64,000 nt of DNA. It comes from Sulfomarinibacter sp963733915. GTDB taxonomy: Bacteria > Acidobacteriota > Thermoanaerobaculia > Thermoanaerobaculales > Sulfomarinibacteraceae. Each line of letters opens with the position of its first letter. Position 1 is the stretch's first letter. A program made the position numbers and the translations under genes. The notes under the pieces were generated by a model that was not told the origin of the DNA, made no database searches, and saw only the letters and a list, made by a program, of their open reading frames with translations. Below, piece by piece: positions 1 through 8,386 of this stretch. The DNA lies in NCBI GenBank assembly GCA_963733915.1, contig CAVTEP010000009.1, positions 62,001 through 126,000 of the forward strand. The letters run 5' to 3'.

Positions 1-852
1 GGAGCCCGTCTGCCCGGAGGCGGTGACATCACGCGGCGCCTGACCGGCGGCTGGACATTCCGCCGTGATTTTTTTTCCAATTGGGAGTGGGAGAACACCG
101 GGGAGCCCTACCCGACCCCGGACGATTACCTCATCAGTGGTCCGACCCTCGGCTACCAGCAGATCGCCGACCGCTTTCTGGTCGTCAATGGCTTTCGTTC
201 GTGGGACCTCCAGGAAGATGTCGCCCTCGGCCCGAACTTCAGCCTCGGGTCGACTCTCTCCCTGCCATCCTTTGGGGGCGATCACGAGCGATGGCTCCTC
301 GCCGGCGCCGTGCACGTCGGGGCGCAAAAGGGCCGCTGGCTCTACCTCGCCGACGCCTGGCTGTCGGGCCGGGTGGAGGATAATGGCGCGCAGAACGTCC
401 TCGCCGGCGTCCAGGTCGGGGCCGCCGAGCTCGGGACGCGCGGGTGGCAAACGCGCCTCCTGATCGAGGACTCGCACGAGCTGGACCTCAATCGGCAGCT
501 CTCCCTCGGCGCCGATATCGGGCTGCGCGGGTGGGACCCCGACTATTTTGACGGGACCGGGCGCGCGCTCTTCAACCTCCAGTGGCGGTCCCTGATCAAA
601 AAGGAGTTCTTGGGGCTGTTTTCGGTCGGCTTCGTGGTGTTCGGTGATGCCGGCATCACCTGGAACCCGCGAGTCGGTCCCGACACTGACGGCGCCCGCT
701 TCGACGCCGGCGTCGGTCTGCTCTTTGACCTCTCCCACCTCAGCCGCAGCAACCTGCTGCGGGTCGACGTCGCTTTCCCCGACGACGGCTCCGGACCGAC
801 CATTACCGTCAGCACCTCGTCGATCTTCCGCCTCCCCCGGCGCGTTCAGTGA
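1..852 (+). CDS. Omp85/BamA-TamA-type outer-membrane barrel protein, C-terminal part (5' end outside window)
   Basis: The reading frame is open from base 1 to the TGA at 852 (283 residues seen), so the gene begins upstream. The visible part alternates short beta strands and turns. It carries GLRGWDPDYFDG, which resembles the conserved RGF/RGY motif of Omp85 barrel loop 6, followed by a strand with paired aromatic residues, an FGDAG turn and a final strand ending VDVAFP. This pattern is that of the C-terminal half of Omp85 barrels, which insert or export proteins and lipids at the outer membrane. The chain ends in RVQ rather than the usual terminal aromatic. POTRA domains, if any, lie outside the window, so BamA, TamA and patatin-fused types cannot be told apart. 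Confidence 0.6.
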   Translation, partial: GARLPGGGDITRRLTGGWTFRRDFFSNWEWENTGEPYPTPDDYLISGPTLGYQQIADRFLVVNGFRSWDLQEDVALGPNFSLGSTLSLPSFGGDHERWLLAGAVHVGAQKGRWLYLADAWLSGRVEDNGAQNVLAGVQVGAAELGTRGWQTRLLIEDSHELDLNRQLSLGADIGLRGWDPDYFDGTGRALFNLQWRSLIKKEFLGLFSVGFVVFGDAGITWNPRVGPDTDGARFDAGVGLLFDLSHLSRSNLLRVDVAFPDDGSGPTITVSTSSIFRLPRRVQ

Positions 853-902
853 GGCCTCCGCTTGAGTTCCGCAGGCTAAAATGGTCGTTGGATTGATCCC
901 CG

Positions 903-2417
903 ATGAATCACCTCGGTCTTCTTCGGCATCTCGTTGCAGCGATCACGATGTTCGTTGCCGTGATCGCCATCGGCGACGCCGCAGCGGAGGACGAGCCGAA
1001 ACCGTCAGGCGACCCGGTCACCATCGTCATCTCGATTGACGGCCGAGCCGAGCTCGAGCGCCTGACCCGGCTGGTCGGCATCGAGGATGTGCGCGGCCTC
1101 GAGGTCAGAGCGGTCGCTTCGCCGCGCCAGCTCGAGGGCCTGCGGGCGGCCGGCTACACCTGGCAGATCCTGCCGTCGATCGCCGTCAAGGCCGACGACA
1201 TCACGATGTGCCCCCCCGGTTGGGAGGACGACCCCGGGCGCTCGTGGTCCTGCTATCCGAGCTATCCCCAGTACGAAGCCCTGATGCACCGCTTTGCGAA
1301 CGACCGGCCGGAGCTCTGCCGGTTGGTCGACCTCGGCCCGTCCGCCAACGTTCTTCGCCCCCATCGCCTGTGGGCCGTGATCGTTTCCGATCACCCGGAT
1401 GACGACGAGGACGAGCCCGAGGTCCTGTTGACCTCGACCATGCACGGCGACGAGACCACAGGATTCGTGCTCATGCTGAGGCTCATCGATCATTTGCTTG
1501 CGGGTTACGGCGTCGATTCCGCCATTACGTATCTGGTCGACGCGACCGAGATCTGGGTCAACCCGCTCGCCAACCCCGACGGCACCTATTTCGGAGGTGA
1601 CGACACGGTTGCCGGGGCGATCCGCAACTACACCACCGCCGCAGGCGGTAACTCGGAGGTCAACCCCAATCGGAACTTTCCCGACTTCGAGGACGGCGAT
1701 CACCCGGACGGCAACCCGTGGTGGCCCGAGACCGCGGCGATGATGGCGCTCGCCCAGCAAAAGACCTTCGTCCTGTCGGCCAACTTCCACGGCGGCGCCG
1801 AGGTCGTGAACTACCCCTGGGACACGGTCGAGCGCCGCCACCGCGACAACCACTGGTTTCGCGACCTGGCCCGCGACTGGGCCCGGCTCGCGCAGAGCGA
1901 CGGCCCGGCCGGCTACATGACCGGGATTTCCAACAGCGGCATCACCAACGGCCACGATTGGTACGAGATCGACGGCGGCCGGCAGGACTTCATGACCTAC
2001 TTCCACGGCGGGCGCGAGCTCACTATCGAAATCTCGGAGACCAAGCTGCTCCCGGCCGACGAGCTCGACGATTTTTGGCGATGGAACCGCCGCGCTCTCC
2101 TCGACTTCATCGCTCACGCCCATCTCGGGATCCGCGGCGTGGTCACCAACAGCCTCGGCCGGCCCGTTGCAGCCACGATCGAGGTCCTGGGGATCGACCG
2201 CAAGGCCGACGGTTCGACGGTTCGCACCGATCCCGCCGTAGGCGACTACCACCGTCTCCTTCTCCCAGGGCTGTATGACCTGGAAGTACGGAGCGCAGGT
2301 TGCCTGCCGCTCGAAATGCCGGGTGTCGCGGTCATCGACGGCGAGGCGACGCGGGTCGATGCCGAGCTGCAGTGTGCGGTCTTCAGACGTTCCGGCAGGC
2401 CGGTCCTCCCGCATTGA
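903..2417 (+). CDS. secreted M14 family zinc carboxypeptidase with C-terminal regulatory-like domain
   Basis: 504 residues. Residues 1-28 form a signal peptide ending in an Ala-rich stretch. The M14 domain shows the zinc motif H181-x-x-E184 (MHGDE), the NPNRNFP substrate-site segment, a second zinc His at about 296 (NFHGG) and the catalytic Glu at about 376 in LTIEIS. After about residue 410 a small beta domain (GVVTNSLGRPV...) resembles the transthyretin-like carboxypeptidase regulatory domain. The protein probably trims C-terminal residues from peptides in the periplasm or outside the cell. It stands alone between the barrel gene and the cytochrome gene. The zinc ligands and catalytic Glu are all present, so I expect an active enzyme; substrate preference cannot be read from the sequence. 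Confidence 0.85.
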   Translation: MNHLGLLRHLVAAITMFVAVIAIGDAAAEDEPKPSGDPVTIVISIDGRAELERLTRLVGIEDVRGLEVRAVASPRQLEGLRAAGYTWQILPSIAVKADDITMCPPGWEDDPGRSWSCYPSYPQYEALMHRFANDRPELCRLVDLGPSANVLRPHRLWAVIVSDHPDDDEDEPEVLLTSTMHGDETTGFVLMLRLIDHLLAGYGVDSAITYLVDATEIWVNPLANPDGTYFGGDDTVAGAIRNYTTAAGGNSEVNPNRNFPDFEDGDHPDGNPWWPETAAMMALAQQKTFVLSANFHGGAEVVNYPWDTVERRHRDNHWFRDLARDWARLAQSDGPAGYMTGISNSGITNGHDWYEIDGGRQDFMTYFHGGRELTIEISETKLLPADELDDFWRWNRRALLDFIAHAHLGIRGVVTNSLGRPVAATIEVLGIDRKADGSTVRTDPAVGDYHRLLLPGLYDLEVRSAGCLPLEMPGVAVIDGEATRVDAELQCAVFRRSGRPVLPH

Positions 2418-2512
2418 TCGGCGTCTTGGCGCCGGCTGATTCAGCACCCGTCACTCGAATTCGTCGATCTCTTCCTGCTTTTTGAGAATTACTCTCGAAA
2501 ATGAGAATACCG

Positions 2513-2541
2513 TTGCATGGGCATATTCATTGTTGTATATT
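2513..2541 (+). promoter_or_regulatory. candidate sigma70-type promoter of the nine-haem cytochrome gene
   Basis: TTGCAT (2513-2518) and TATATT (2536-2541) are separated by exactly 17 bp in a locally AT-rich stretch about 80 bp before the cytochrome start. Just upstream, TGAGAAT occurs twice as a direct repeat (2483-2489 and 2502-2508, 19 bp apart), a possible activator or repressor site. No transcript data support this; it rests on hexamer match and spacing. Confidence 0.45.
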
Positions 2542-2619
2542 CCCAAATGTGCTCGTATCTGCAAGTGTCACACGAATGCAGAACCCTGCATTCGAGAAAC
2601 TCTCGAGGAGGAGGAGAAA

Positions 2620-5304
2620 ATGACCCTGAAGCCAGGAACCCAAAGGACTCTGCGGCTCGCCGTGGTGGCGATCGCGATGATGTCGGCGGCAATGGCCGTC
2701 GATGCCCAGGTGACGGTGTCCTTCGATGTGACCGGCGACGCGGTGCCCAACGGCACGGTGCAGGTCACCGCCAACGTCACCATCACCGACGGTTCGACCC
2801 TGCAGTCGTACTCGTGGGAGCAGGTGGGCGGCGCCGAGGCCATGCTCAGCGGGACCCATTCGCAAACGGTGACCGCCACGCTCGCCACCATGGACGAGTA
2901 CAAGGCGTACCTGATTCACGTGTTGATGGAGCCGCCGATCACCGAGGAGCAGCTGCCGCCCAACGTGCCGCTGCCCGAGGGTGAATTCCCCGGCGGTCTC
3001 CAGGATCGATTCCAGGTCGTGGCGATCAACCCCTTCTCGCTCGAGCACGCCCAGGCCGTCGAGCTCGAGGTCGAGGTGGTCACCACCTCCGGCACCTACC
3101 ACGCCGATGTTGAAATAATGACCGCCCTTCCGTGGAAGGTCTCGACCGGTCTCCTCAACGTGCCGATCAACGCGCCCGTCCTGCTTCACGGCAAGGACCA
3201 GGCGTCCTATGACTGGACGCTTTCCGCACCCGGCGGCTCAGGCGCCGTGCTGATGGATGCCTCGTCCCAGAACCCGACCTTTACCCCCGACGTGCCGGGC
3301 CACTACACCGTCGAGGTCGACGAGGACGGTTCGAAAGTGCTGGTCAGCATGTCGGTTTACGCCGGCACCTGGATGGGTATCATCGTCGGCCAGGACGAGA
3401 ACGGGCGGCCGGTCTCCGACAGCTCGTGCCTGGGGTGCCACAACGACAAGGTCGCCGAGGACAACTTCACTCCGTGGGCCCAGACCGGGCACGCCGAAAT
3501 CTTCAGCAGCCAACTCGACACCAGCACCCACTATGGTGAGAACTGCTTTGCCTGCCACATGGTGGGCTTTGACCCGACCGCCGACAACGATGGTGTCGAC
3601 GAGGCCGACGACTACCAGGCGTTTCTCGGCGCAGGCCTCATCAACAACCCCGGCGACAACTGGTCCATGGTCCTCGACCAGTTCCCGGACACCGCACGGA
3701 AGGCCAACATCCAGTGCGAAAACTGCCACGGCCCGCAGGTCGGCGGGGCCCACCTGCCGGACAACCCCGACGGCGAACCACGGGTGAGCCTGTCTTCGAC
3801 CGTTTGCGGAACCTGCCACGGCGAGCCCCTGCGCCACGGCCGCTACCAGCAGTGGCAGCTCAGCGGGCACGCCAACTACGAGCTGGCGATCGACGAGGGC
3901 GACAGCGGCAGCTGCTCGCGCTGCCACACCGCCAACGGCTTCCTCGCCTGGCTGCCGGTGCTCACGGGTGAGGTGCCCGGCGACCCGCTCGACGACGTCG
4001 AGGTGACCTGGACCACCGAGGAGACCCACCCCCAGACCTGCGCGACCTGCCACGACCCGCACGCCATCGGCACCACAACCGGCACCTCCACCAACGCCAC
4101 AGTGCGTATCAGCGGCGACACGCCGCCGCTCATCGCCGGCTTCACCGCCACCGATGTCGGCCGCGGCGCGATCTGCATGACCTGCCACAACAGCCGGCGC
4201 GGACTGCGCAACGACGAAGTCTTCAACACCGAGGTCTACGGCACCTCGGAGGCCTCGCGCGCGCCCCATCCCGGCCCGCAGGCCGACGTGATCATGGGCC
4301 AGAACTTCTACCTGGTCGAGGTGGGCCAGCGTGCCAGCCACTCGGAGGCCTCGAAGGTCCAGGACACCTGCGTCACCTGCCACATGGAGGCGACGCCGCC
4401 ACCACCCGATCTGTCCTACAACCTGGGCGGCACCAACCACACCTTCTACCCCTCTCCGGACATCTGCCAGAGCTGCCACCCCGGTCTCGAGGCGAGCGAT
4501 TTCCAGGGCCCGGTCGAGGACAGGATGCACCAGCTCGAGGGCCAGATTCAAAGCTCGTTCTACAACTTCTTCGAGGCGCAGATCGAGGCGGGGAACACGA
4601 TCGACGTCGGCGGCCAGGCGACCATTACAGACGCTCTTGACATCGCCGAAATCCAGTTGTCCGAGACCCGTGGACGCCAGGCCCTGATCATCACCTTCAC
4701 CGACTCGACCGTCGTCGGGCCGATCGGCGTCAACAGCATCGAGGTGGTGCCGGCGGCGGGTGAGCCATACGAGATCTACAGTGCCATCAACCCGCTGGTC
4801 ATCAAGGCCTTTTGGAACCTCCTCCTGCTCGAGGCCGACGGCAGCCTCGGCGTCCACAATCCCAGCGTCGCGATCCAGGCCCTGGACCGTTCGATCGAAG
4901 TTCTCGAGTCCGACATCGAGCCCTGCGCGCCCGATGCGGACACCATGTGCCTCAACAACGGCCGCTTCAAGGTCGAAGTGACCTGGACCGATTACCAGGG
5001 CGGCACCGGTCCCGGCATGGTCGCCCCGTGCGGTTCGGACGACTCGGGCCTCTTCTACTTCTTTGACGAGGCCAACTGGGAGATGCTGTTCAAGGTCTTG
5101 AACGGCTGCGGCTACAACAACAACTACTGGGTGTACTTCGCGGCCACCACCGATGTCGGCTTCAACGTCAGGGTGACCGACACCATGACGGGCTTTACGA
5201 AGGCCTACAGCAACAAGAGCGGCGTGGACGTCGACTACAGCAACGAGCTTGGACACCCGGCAAACGCGGTCACCGACGACACCGCCTTCCCGACCTGTCC
5301 GTAA
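2620..5304 (+). CDS. secreted nine-haem c-type cytochrome with flanking beta domains
   Basis: 894 residues from the ATG at 2620, chosen because GAGGAGGAG lies just upstream and a signal peptide (cleavage near AMAVDAQ) starts there; the frame is open further upstream but lacks these. Nine CXXCH haem-binding motifs occur between about residues 270 and 620: CLGCH, CFACH, CENCH, CGTCH, CSRCH, CATCH, CMTCH, CVTCH, CQSCH. The first ~270 residues are beta-rich and PKD/Ig-like in character; the last ~270 have no haem motif and also look beta-rich. The expected location is periplasm or cell surface, with a role in respiratory or extracellular electron transfer. It has its own promoter and a strong terminator, so it is a single-gene unit 16.5 kb from the OmcA-MtrA-MtrB genes. 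I do not recognise a named family beyond multihaem cytochrome c. Confidence 0.8.
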   Translation: MTLKPGTQRTLRLAVVAIAMMSAAMAVDAQVTVSFDVTGDAVPNGTVQVTANVTITDGSTLQSYSWEQVGGAEAMLSGTHSQTVTATLATMDEYKAYLIHVLMEPPITEEQLPPNVPLPEGEFPGGLQDRFQVVAINPFSLEHAQAVELEVEVVTTSGTYHADVEIMTALPWKVSTGLLNVPINAPVLLHGKDQASYDWTLSAPGGSGAVLMDASSQNPTFTPDVPGHYTVEVDEDGSKVLVSMSVYAGTWMGIIVGQDENGRPVSDSSCLGCHNDKVAEDNFTPWAQTGHAEIFSSQLDTSTHYGENCFACHMVGFDPTADNDGVDEADDYQAFLGAGLINNPGDNWSMVLDQFPDTARKANIQCENCHGPQVGGAHLPDNPDGEPRVSLSSTVCGTCHGEPLRHGRYQQWQLSGHANYELAIDEGDSGSCSRCHTANGFLAWLPVLTGEVPGDPLDDVEVTWTTEETHPQTCATCHDPHAIGTTTGTSTNATVRISGDTPPLIAGFTATDVGRGAICMTCHNSRRGLRNDEVFNTEVYGTSEASRAPHPGPQADVIMGQNFYLVEVGQRASHSEASKVQDTCVTCHMEATPPPPDLSYNLGGTNHTFYPSPDICQSCHPGLEASDFQGPVEDRMHQLEGQIQSSFYNFFEAQIEAGNTIDVGGQATITDALDIAEIQLSETRGRQALIITFTDSTVVGPIGVNSIEVVPAAGEPYEIYSAINPLVIKAFWNLLLLEADGSLGVHNPSVAIQALDRSIEVLESDIEPCAPDADTMCLNNGRFKVEVTWTDYQGGTGPGMVAPCGSDDSGLFYFFDEANWEMLFKVLNGCGYNNNYWVYFAATTDVGFNVRVTDTMTGFTKAYSNKSGVDVDYSNELGHPANAVTDDTAFPTCP

Positions 5305-5320
5305 GACCGATAACATCCGG

Positions 5321-5351
5321 AAAAAGCCGCCGCCAGGCGGCTTTTTCTTTT
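5321..5351 (+). terminator. rho-independent terminator of the nine-haem cytochrome gene
   Basis: An 11-bp perfect stem (AAAAAGCCGCC at 5321-5331, GGCGGCTTTTT at 5336-5346) with a GCCA loop runs into a T-rich tail. It sits 16 nt after the cytochrome stop codon. Confidence 0.92.
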
Positions 5352-5406
5352 CGTTGTTCCGGGCATTTCCAGCGGGCGTCGAGTCGATGTCTGGTAGGCT
5401 CGTGCG

Positions 5407-5835
5407 ATGTCGAGATCCTCTGCACTCTGGTGGTGGATTGGAGTTGTGGTCTCAACCAGCGTTGTGCTGGTCGGCGCCTTCGACAGCCATCTGTGGCACC
5501 TCCCACCAGAGACGCCGTTCGACAACATCGACAGCAGTCATGCGGTTGAGTGGCGGTTCCTCGACGAAGCCTCGGCCATCGTGGCTGCGGGTTCAACCTT
5601 TACGGTTCACGCACCCGACACCGACACCGAGATGAGTCTCTACATGATGTCGGTCGGGCTCCTGCCCAAATCCACGCCGATCCCCACAAGCTACTACGGA
5701 GGGCCGGTCGCCGCATCTGCAGCGGCGGAATTCGTCCTGTCCTACGGCATCGAGGCCGACGAGACTACCGATTCGGACTGTACCATCGCGATCGCCGGCG
5801 GATACGTGACCGTTCGCGGACAGTCGCGCAAATGA
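5407..5835 (+). CDS. small membrane-anchored protein of unknown function
   Basis: 142 residues. One N-terminal hydrophobic segment (residues about 7-25, starting WWWIGVVV) would serve as a signal anchor; the rest is a soluble, probably periplasmic domain with alternating polar and hydrophobic stretches. The stop overlaps the start of the next gene (ATGA), implying translational coupling to the GT-C-like protein. There is no Shine-Dalgarno sequence; TAGGCT lies 6 nt before the ATG, so the mRNA may be leaderless. I recognise no family. Confidence 0.55.
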   Translation: MSRSSALWWWIGVVVSTSVVLVGAFDSHLWHLPPETPFDNIDSSHAVEWRFLDEASAIVAAGSTFTVHAPDTDTEMSLYMMSVGLLPKSTPIPTSYYGGPVAASAAAEFVLSYGIEADETTDSDCTIAIAGGYVTVRGQSRK

Positions 5836-7181
5836 CCACTTTGCTGTTCTTCGCCGCGATGTTAGGGGCCCCCCTCGCCTTCGGTCTGCCTCTGCTGCGC
5901 CTGCCGTCGCTGAGACATCTCGATCTGACGGCGAGGAGCGCGATCGGCTGGGCCGGCGGGACGTTGATCCTGGCGCTGTTGTTGACCGTCCTCGCCGCTA
6001 TCGGCATTACGTGGAGTCCGTGGATGGTGATGGCGATCGCGGTGGTGCCCGTGGTCATCGCCCTGCGAATGCCGGCCGCACCACAGCAGCCCGGGCCCGC
6101 CACATCGAGGATCGACCGATCGAGCATCGTGACCGCCGCCGTCTGCGCAGTCATCGTCGCCGGGGCCGGGTTTCTTCGGTTTGCGGCCGGCGCTGCGACC
6201 TCGGCCGACCTCTCGTACTTCTGGGGCGTCAAGGCGGTCCACTTCGCGCTCGACCGCGGGATGGATTTTGAGTGGTTGCAGCTGCCCTACCTCATCCATC
6301 TCCACCCAAACTACCCACCGATCTGGCCGGTCTATCTCGGTTGGGGGGCTCTCGTCTCGGGATCGATGCCTTGGTCGGTGGTGCCGACCTTCACCTGGAT
6401 TTATCTGATCGCCGCCGGGCTCATCGTTCACTCGCTGCTGCGGCGGCGCCTCGGGAATCGCGGCGCAACGGCTGTCGCCTGTCTCTGGTTCGCGGTGCTC
6501 ACCGGATCCGCGCTGCGGTCGTTTTCGGGCGGCAGCGCGGAAGGGCCCCTGCTGCTCTTCGTCACCGTCGCAGTGACCACGTTGGTGGCCGAGGACCGCG
6601 GTGAGGCGCCAAGGCTCCGCTGGCTCACCGTGGGCGCGCTCGCCGGAGCGGTGCTGACCAAGAGTGAGGGCGCGGTCGCCGCGGCCCTCATCATCGCCGG
6701 CACTGTTGCTCGCGATATCGCCTGGAAAAGCCCTGAGGTGCTCCGGCGCACAGTCCACCTGGTCGCGCCGGTGATTGCCGCGGCCGGGCTGTGGATCGCG
6801 ATCAAATTCGCGCACGGTCTTCCCCTGACCGACCCGATCCGTGAGACCGCGTTTCGCGTGAGCTTCGGCCACTTCCGCCTGATCGTCACGGTGTGTGCGC
6901 GACTGCTCGGAACGAGCGCTCTGTGGGTCGGCTGGCTGGCGCCGCTGATCGCCGCTTCGACGACGAGACCTGTTCAAATCTTGAGGGTGCTGCCCGGACT
7001 GTTCCTTGCGGGCGGTCTCCCCCTGTTTGCGGTCGTCTATTACCTGCACGCCGCCGGTGACCCCGTCGAGCTGATCGGGTGGACCTTTCCGCGCCTCGTT
7101 CAGCCGGCGATCTCGGCCTGGATCGTGAGCCTCGGAGTCATCTGCTCTGGCGACCCAGCCGCCCCGGGGGACGACCGTTGA
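5832..7181 (+). CDS. polytopic membrane protein, GT-C-type (family 39-like) glycosyltransferase candidate
   Basis: 449 residues starting at ATG 5832, which overlaps the preceding stop; the frame is open upstream but that part overlaps the previous gene. The protein has about ten hydrophobic segments. A loop after the fourth or fifth segment contains SYFWGVKAVHF and, later, HPNYPPIWP, resembling the acceptor-side loops of polyprenyl-phosphate-dependent GT-C glycosyltransferases (GT39/GT83 and RgtA-D-like). Such enzymes transfer a sugar from a lipid-phosphate donor to protein or lipid on the outer face of the inner membrane. The stop overlaps the start of the radical SAM gene (TGATG), so the three genes form one unit. 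Family assignment is tentative. Confidence 0.6.
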   Translation: MTTLLFFAAMLGAPLAFGLPLLRLPSLRHLDLTARSAIGWAGGTLILALLLTVLAAIGITWSPWMVMAIAVVPVVIALRMPAAPQQPGPATSRIDRSSIVTAAVCAVIVAGAGFLRFAAGAATSADLSYFWGVKAVHFALDRGMDFEWLQLPYLIHLHPNYPPIWPVYLGWGALVSGSMPWSVVPTFTWIYLIAAGLIVHSLLRRRLGNRGATAVACLWFAVLTGSALRSFSGGSAEGPLLLFVTVAVTTLVAEDRGEAPRLRWLTVGALAGAVLTKSEGAVAAALIIAGTVARDIAWKSPEVLRRTVHLVAPVIAAAGLWIAIKFAHGLPLTDPIRETAFRVSFGHFRLIVTVCARLLGTSALWVGWLAPLIAASTTRPVQILRVLPGLFLAGGLPLFAVVYYLHAAGDPVELIGWTFPRLVQPAISAWIVSLGVICSGDPAAPGDDR

Positions 7182-8281
7182 TGCGGCGCCGCCCACTCGA
7201 GCTCGTGCTCGATCTCACGAGCCGCTGCAACATCCGTTGCATCATGTGCTACTTCTCCACCATCAATCGGATTCACTTCAAGCCCTTTGATCACGACCCC
7301 GACCCGCGCGGCAACATGAGCATGGCCATGCTCCGTCACATCGCCCCGGAGCTTTTCCCCATCGCACGATCTGTTGGCCTCGGATGTTCGGCGGAACCGC
7401 TTCTTCACCCAAGAATCTGCGAAATCCTCGAGCACACCCGTGCCCAAGGGGTCCCTCACACGTGGATCCAGACCAATCTGCTTGCCCTCAACGGCGCCAC
7501 CGCCGAGTCGATCGTTACCAACAGTGTGAAGACCGTCGCGGTGTCGATCGACGGAACGAGCAGGCACACCTACGAGAACATTCGCCGCGGCGCCTCGTGG
7601 GACCGTCTGCATGATTGCCTCGAGCTGCTGCGGACTGCTAAGGACGACGCCCGTTCGGTTTATCCGCGCCTCCGAATCACCTTTGCGTGGATGCGATCGA
7701 ACCGGGACGAGCTCGTCACGCTGCCCGAGTTTGCAGCGGATCTCGGGGCGTCTGAGATCGACGTCCGATTCGTCGCGCCGACCGTCGGCGTCGACAACAG
7801 CCGCGAGCTCCTCACCTCGGAGAACCCCGAGACACAGGCTGCTGAGCTGTGGTCGGTAGCCCGCGATGCAACGCATCGCGGCATCCGCCTCAGTGCCTAC
7901 CCCACCCTTCACGACGAGCCCGCCGCGCGCGATTCCTTGATCGAAAGGGTGCGTCGGCGTCTGTGGAAGCTCAAGTCAGGAATCGATGGTCCGCATGTTT
8001 GGCGACACTCGTTTTTCGAGCGTCTCAACGGATGTGCCTTTCCGCGGCGCATGCTCCTGATCCGGCCCAATGGCGCCGTCCTGCCATGTCCATATTGGGA
8101 GGACGATCCAGTGGCGCTAGTACCGCGAGACGACCGCCCGGCGATCTTCGGATCTCAGGGTATTGCCGACATCCGTCGCGGTCTGCGCTACGGCTGTCCG
8201 GTCGGCAGCTGTCGCAGCTGTGAGATGAAGAAAAACGCACTCTTCAGGCCCGCCGTCGCGCTGCCGTTGATCGGAGGCTGA
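7181..8281 (+). CDS. radical SAM protein with C-terminal SPASM-like cluster domain
   Basis: 366 residues from the ATG at 7181. The radical SAM cluster motif is C16-x3-C20-x2-C23 in SRCNIRCIMCYF. Near the C-terminus, GCAFPRR...PNGAVLPCPYW and later SCRSCEMKKN give the spaced cysteines expected of a SPASM or twitch domain carrying an extra Fe-S cluster. Such enzymes modify peptides, proteins or small metabolites by radical chemistry. The gene is coupled to the GT-C-like membrane protein and the 142-residue protein, which suggests a shared envelope-related task. No RiPP precursor-like peptide is visible nearby, so the substrate is unknown. Confidence 0.8.
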   Translation: MRRRPLELVLDLTSRCNIRCIMCYFSTINRIHFKPFDHDPDPRGNMSMAMLRHIAPELFPIARSVGLGCSAEPLLHPRICEILEHTRAQGVPHTWIQTNLLALNGATAESIVTNSVKTVAVSIDGTSRHTYENIRRGASWDRLHDCLELLRTAKDDARSVYPRLRITFAWMRSNRDELVTLPEFAADLGASEIDVRFVAPTVGVDNSRELLTSENPETQAAELWSVARDATHRGIRLSAYPTLHDEPAARDSLIERVRRRLWKLKSGIDGPHVWRHSFFERLNGCAFPRRMLLIRPNGAVLPCPYWEDDPVALVPRDDRPAIFGSQGIADIRRGLRYGCPVGSCRSCEMKKNALFRPAVALPLIGG

Positions 8282-8386
8282 CCAGGCGGCGATTTGGTTG
8301 TCTTCTGAGGCCACGGGCACGACAGTTCGACATCCGGCCTCGGCAGCGCTATCGTCTGCCGATCGTCACCAGCAGGGGGCAGAATC

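Noticed and set aside
1005..2447. 480-codon minus-strand frame opposite the M14 peptidase gene
   Set aside because: The sense strand has a signal peptide and all zinc/catalytic residues; the antisense frame has none.
2482..2619. Upstream extension of the nine-haem cytochrome to a start at 2482
   Set aside because: The extension covers the promoter and lacks a signal peptide at its start; GAGGAGGAG and a signal peptide mark ATG 2620.
3238..5316. 692-codon open frame on the minus strand opposite the nine-haem cytochrome
   Set aside because: It is a codon-bias shadow: the sense strand encodes a signal peptide and nine CXXCH motifs with promoter and terminator, while the antisense product has low-complexity Val/Gly/Ala/Arg composition and no ribosome site.
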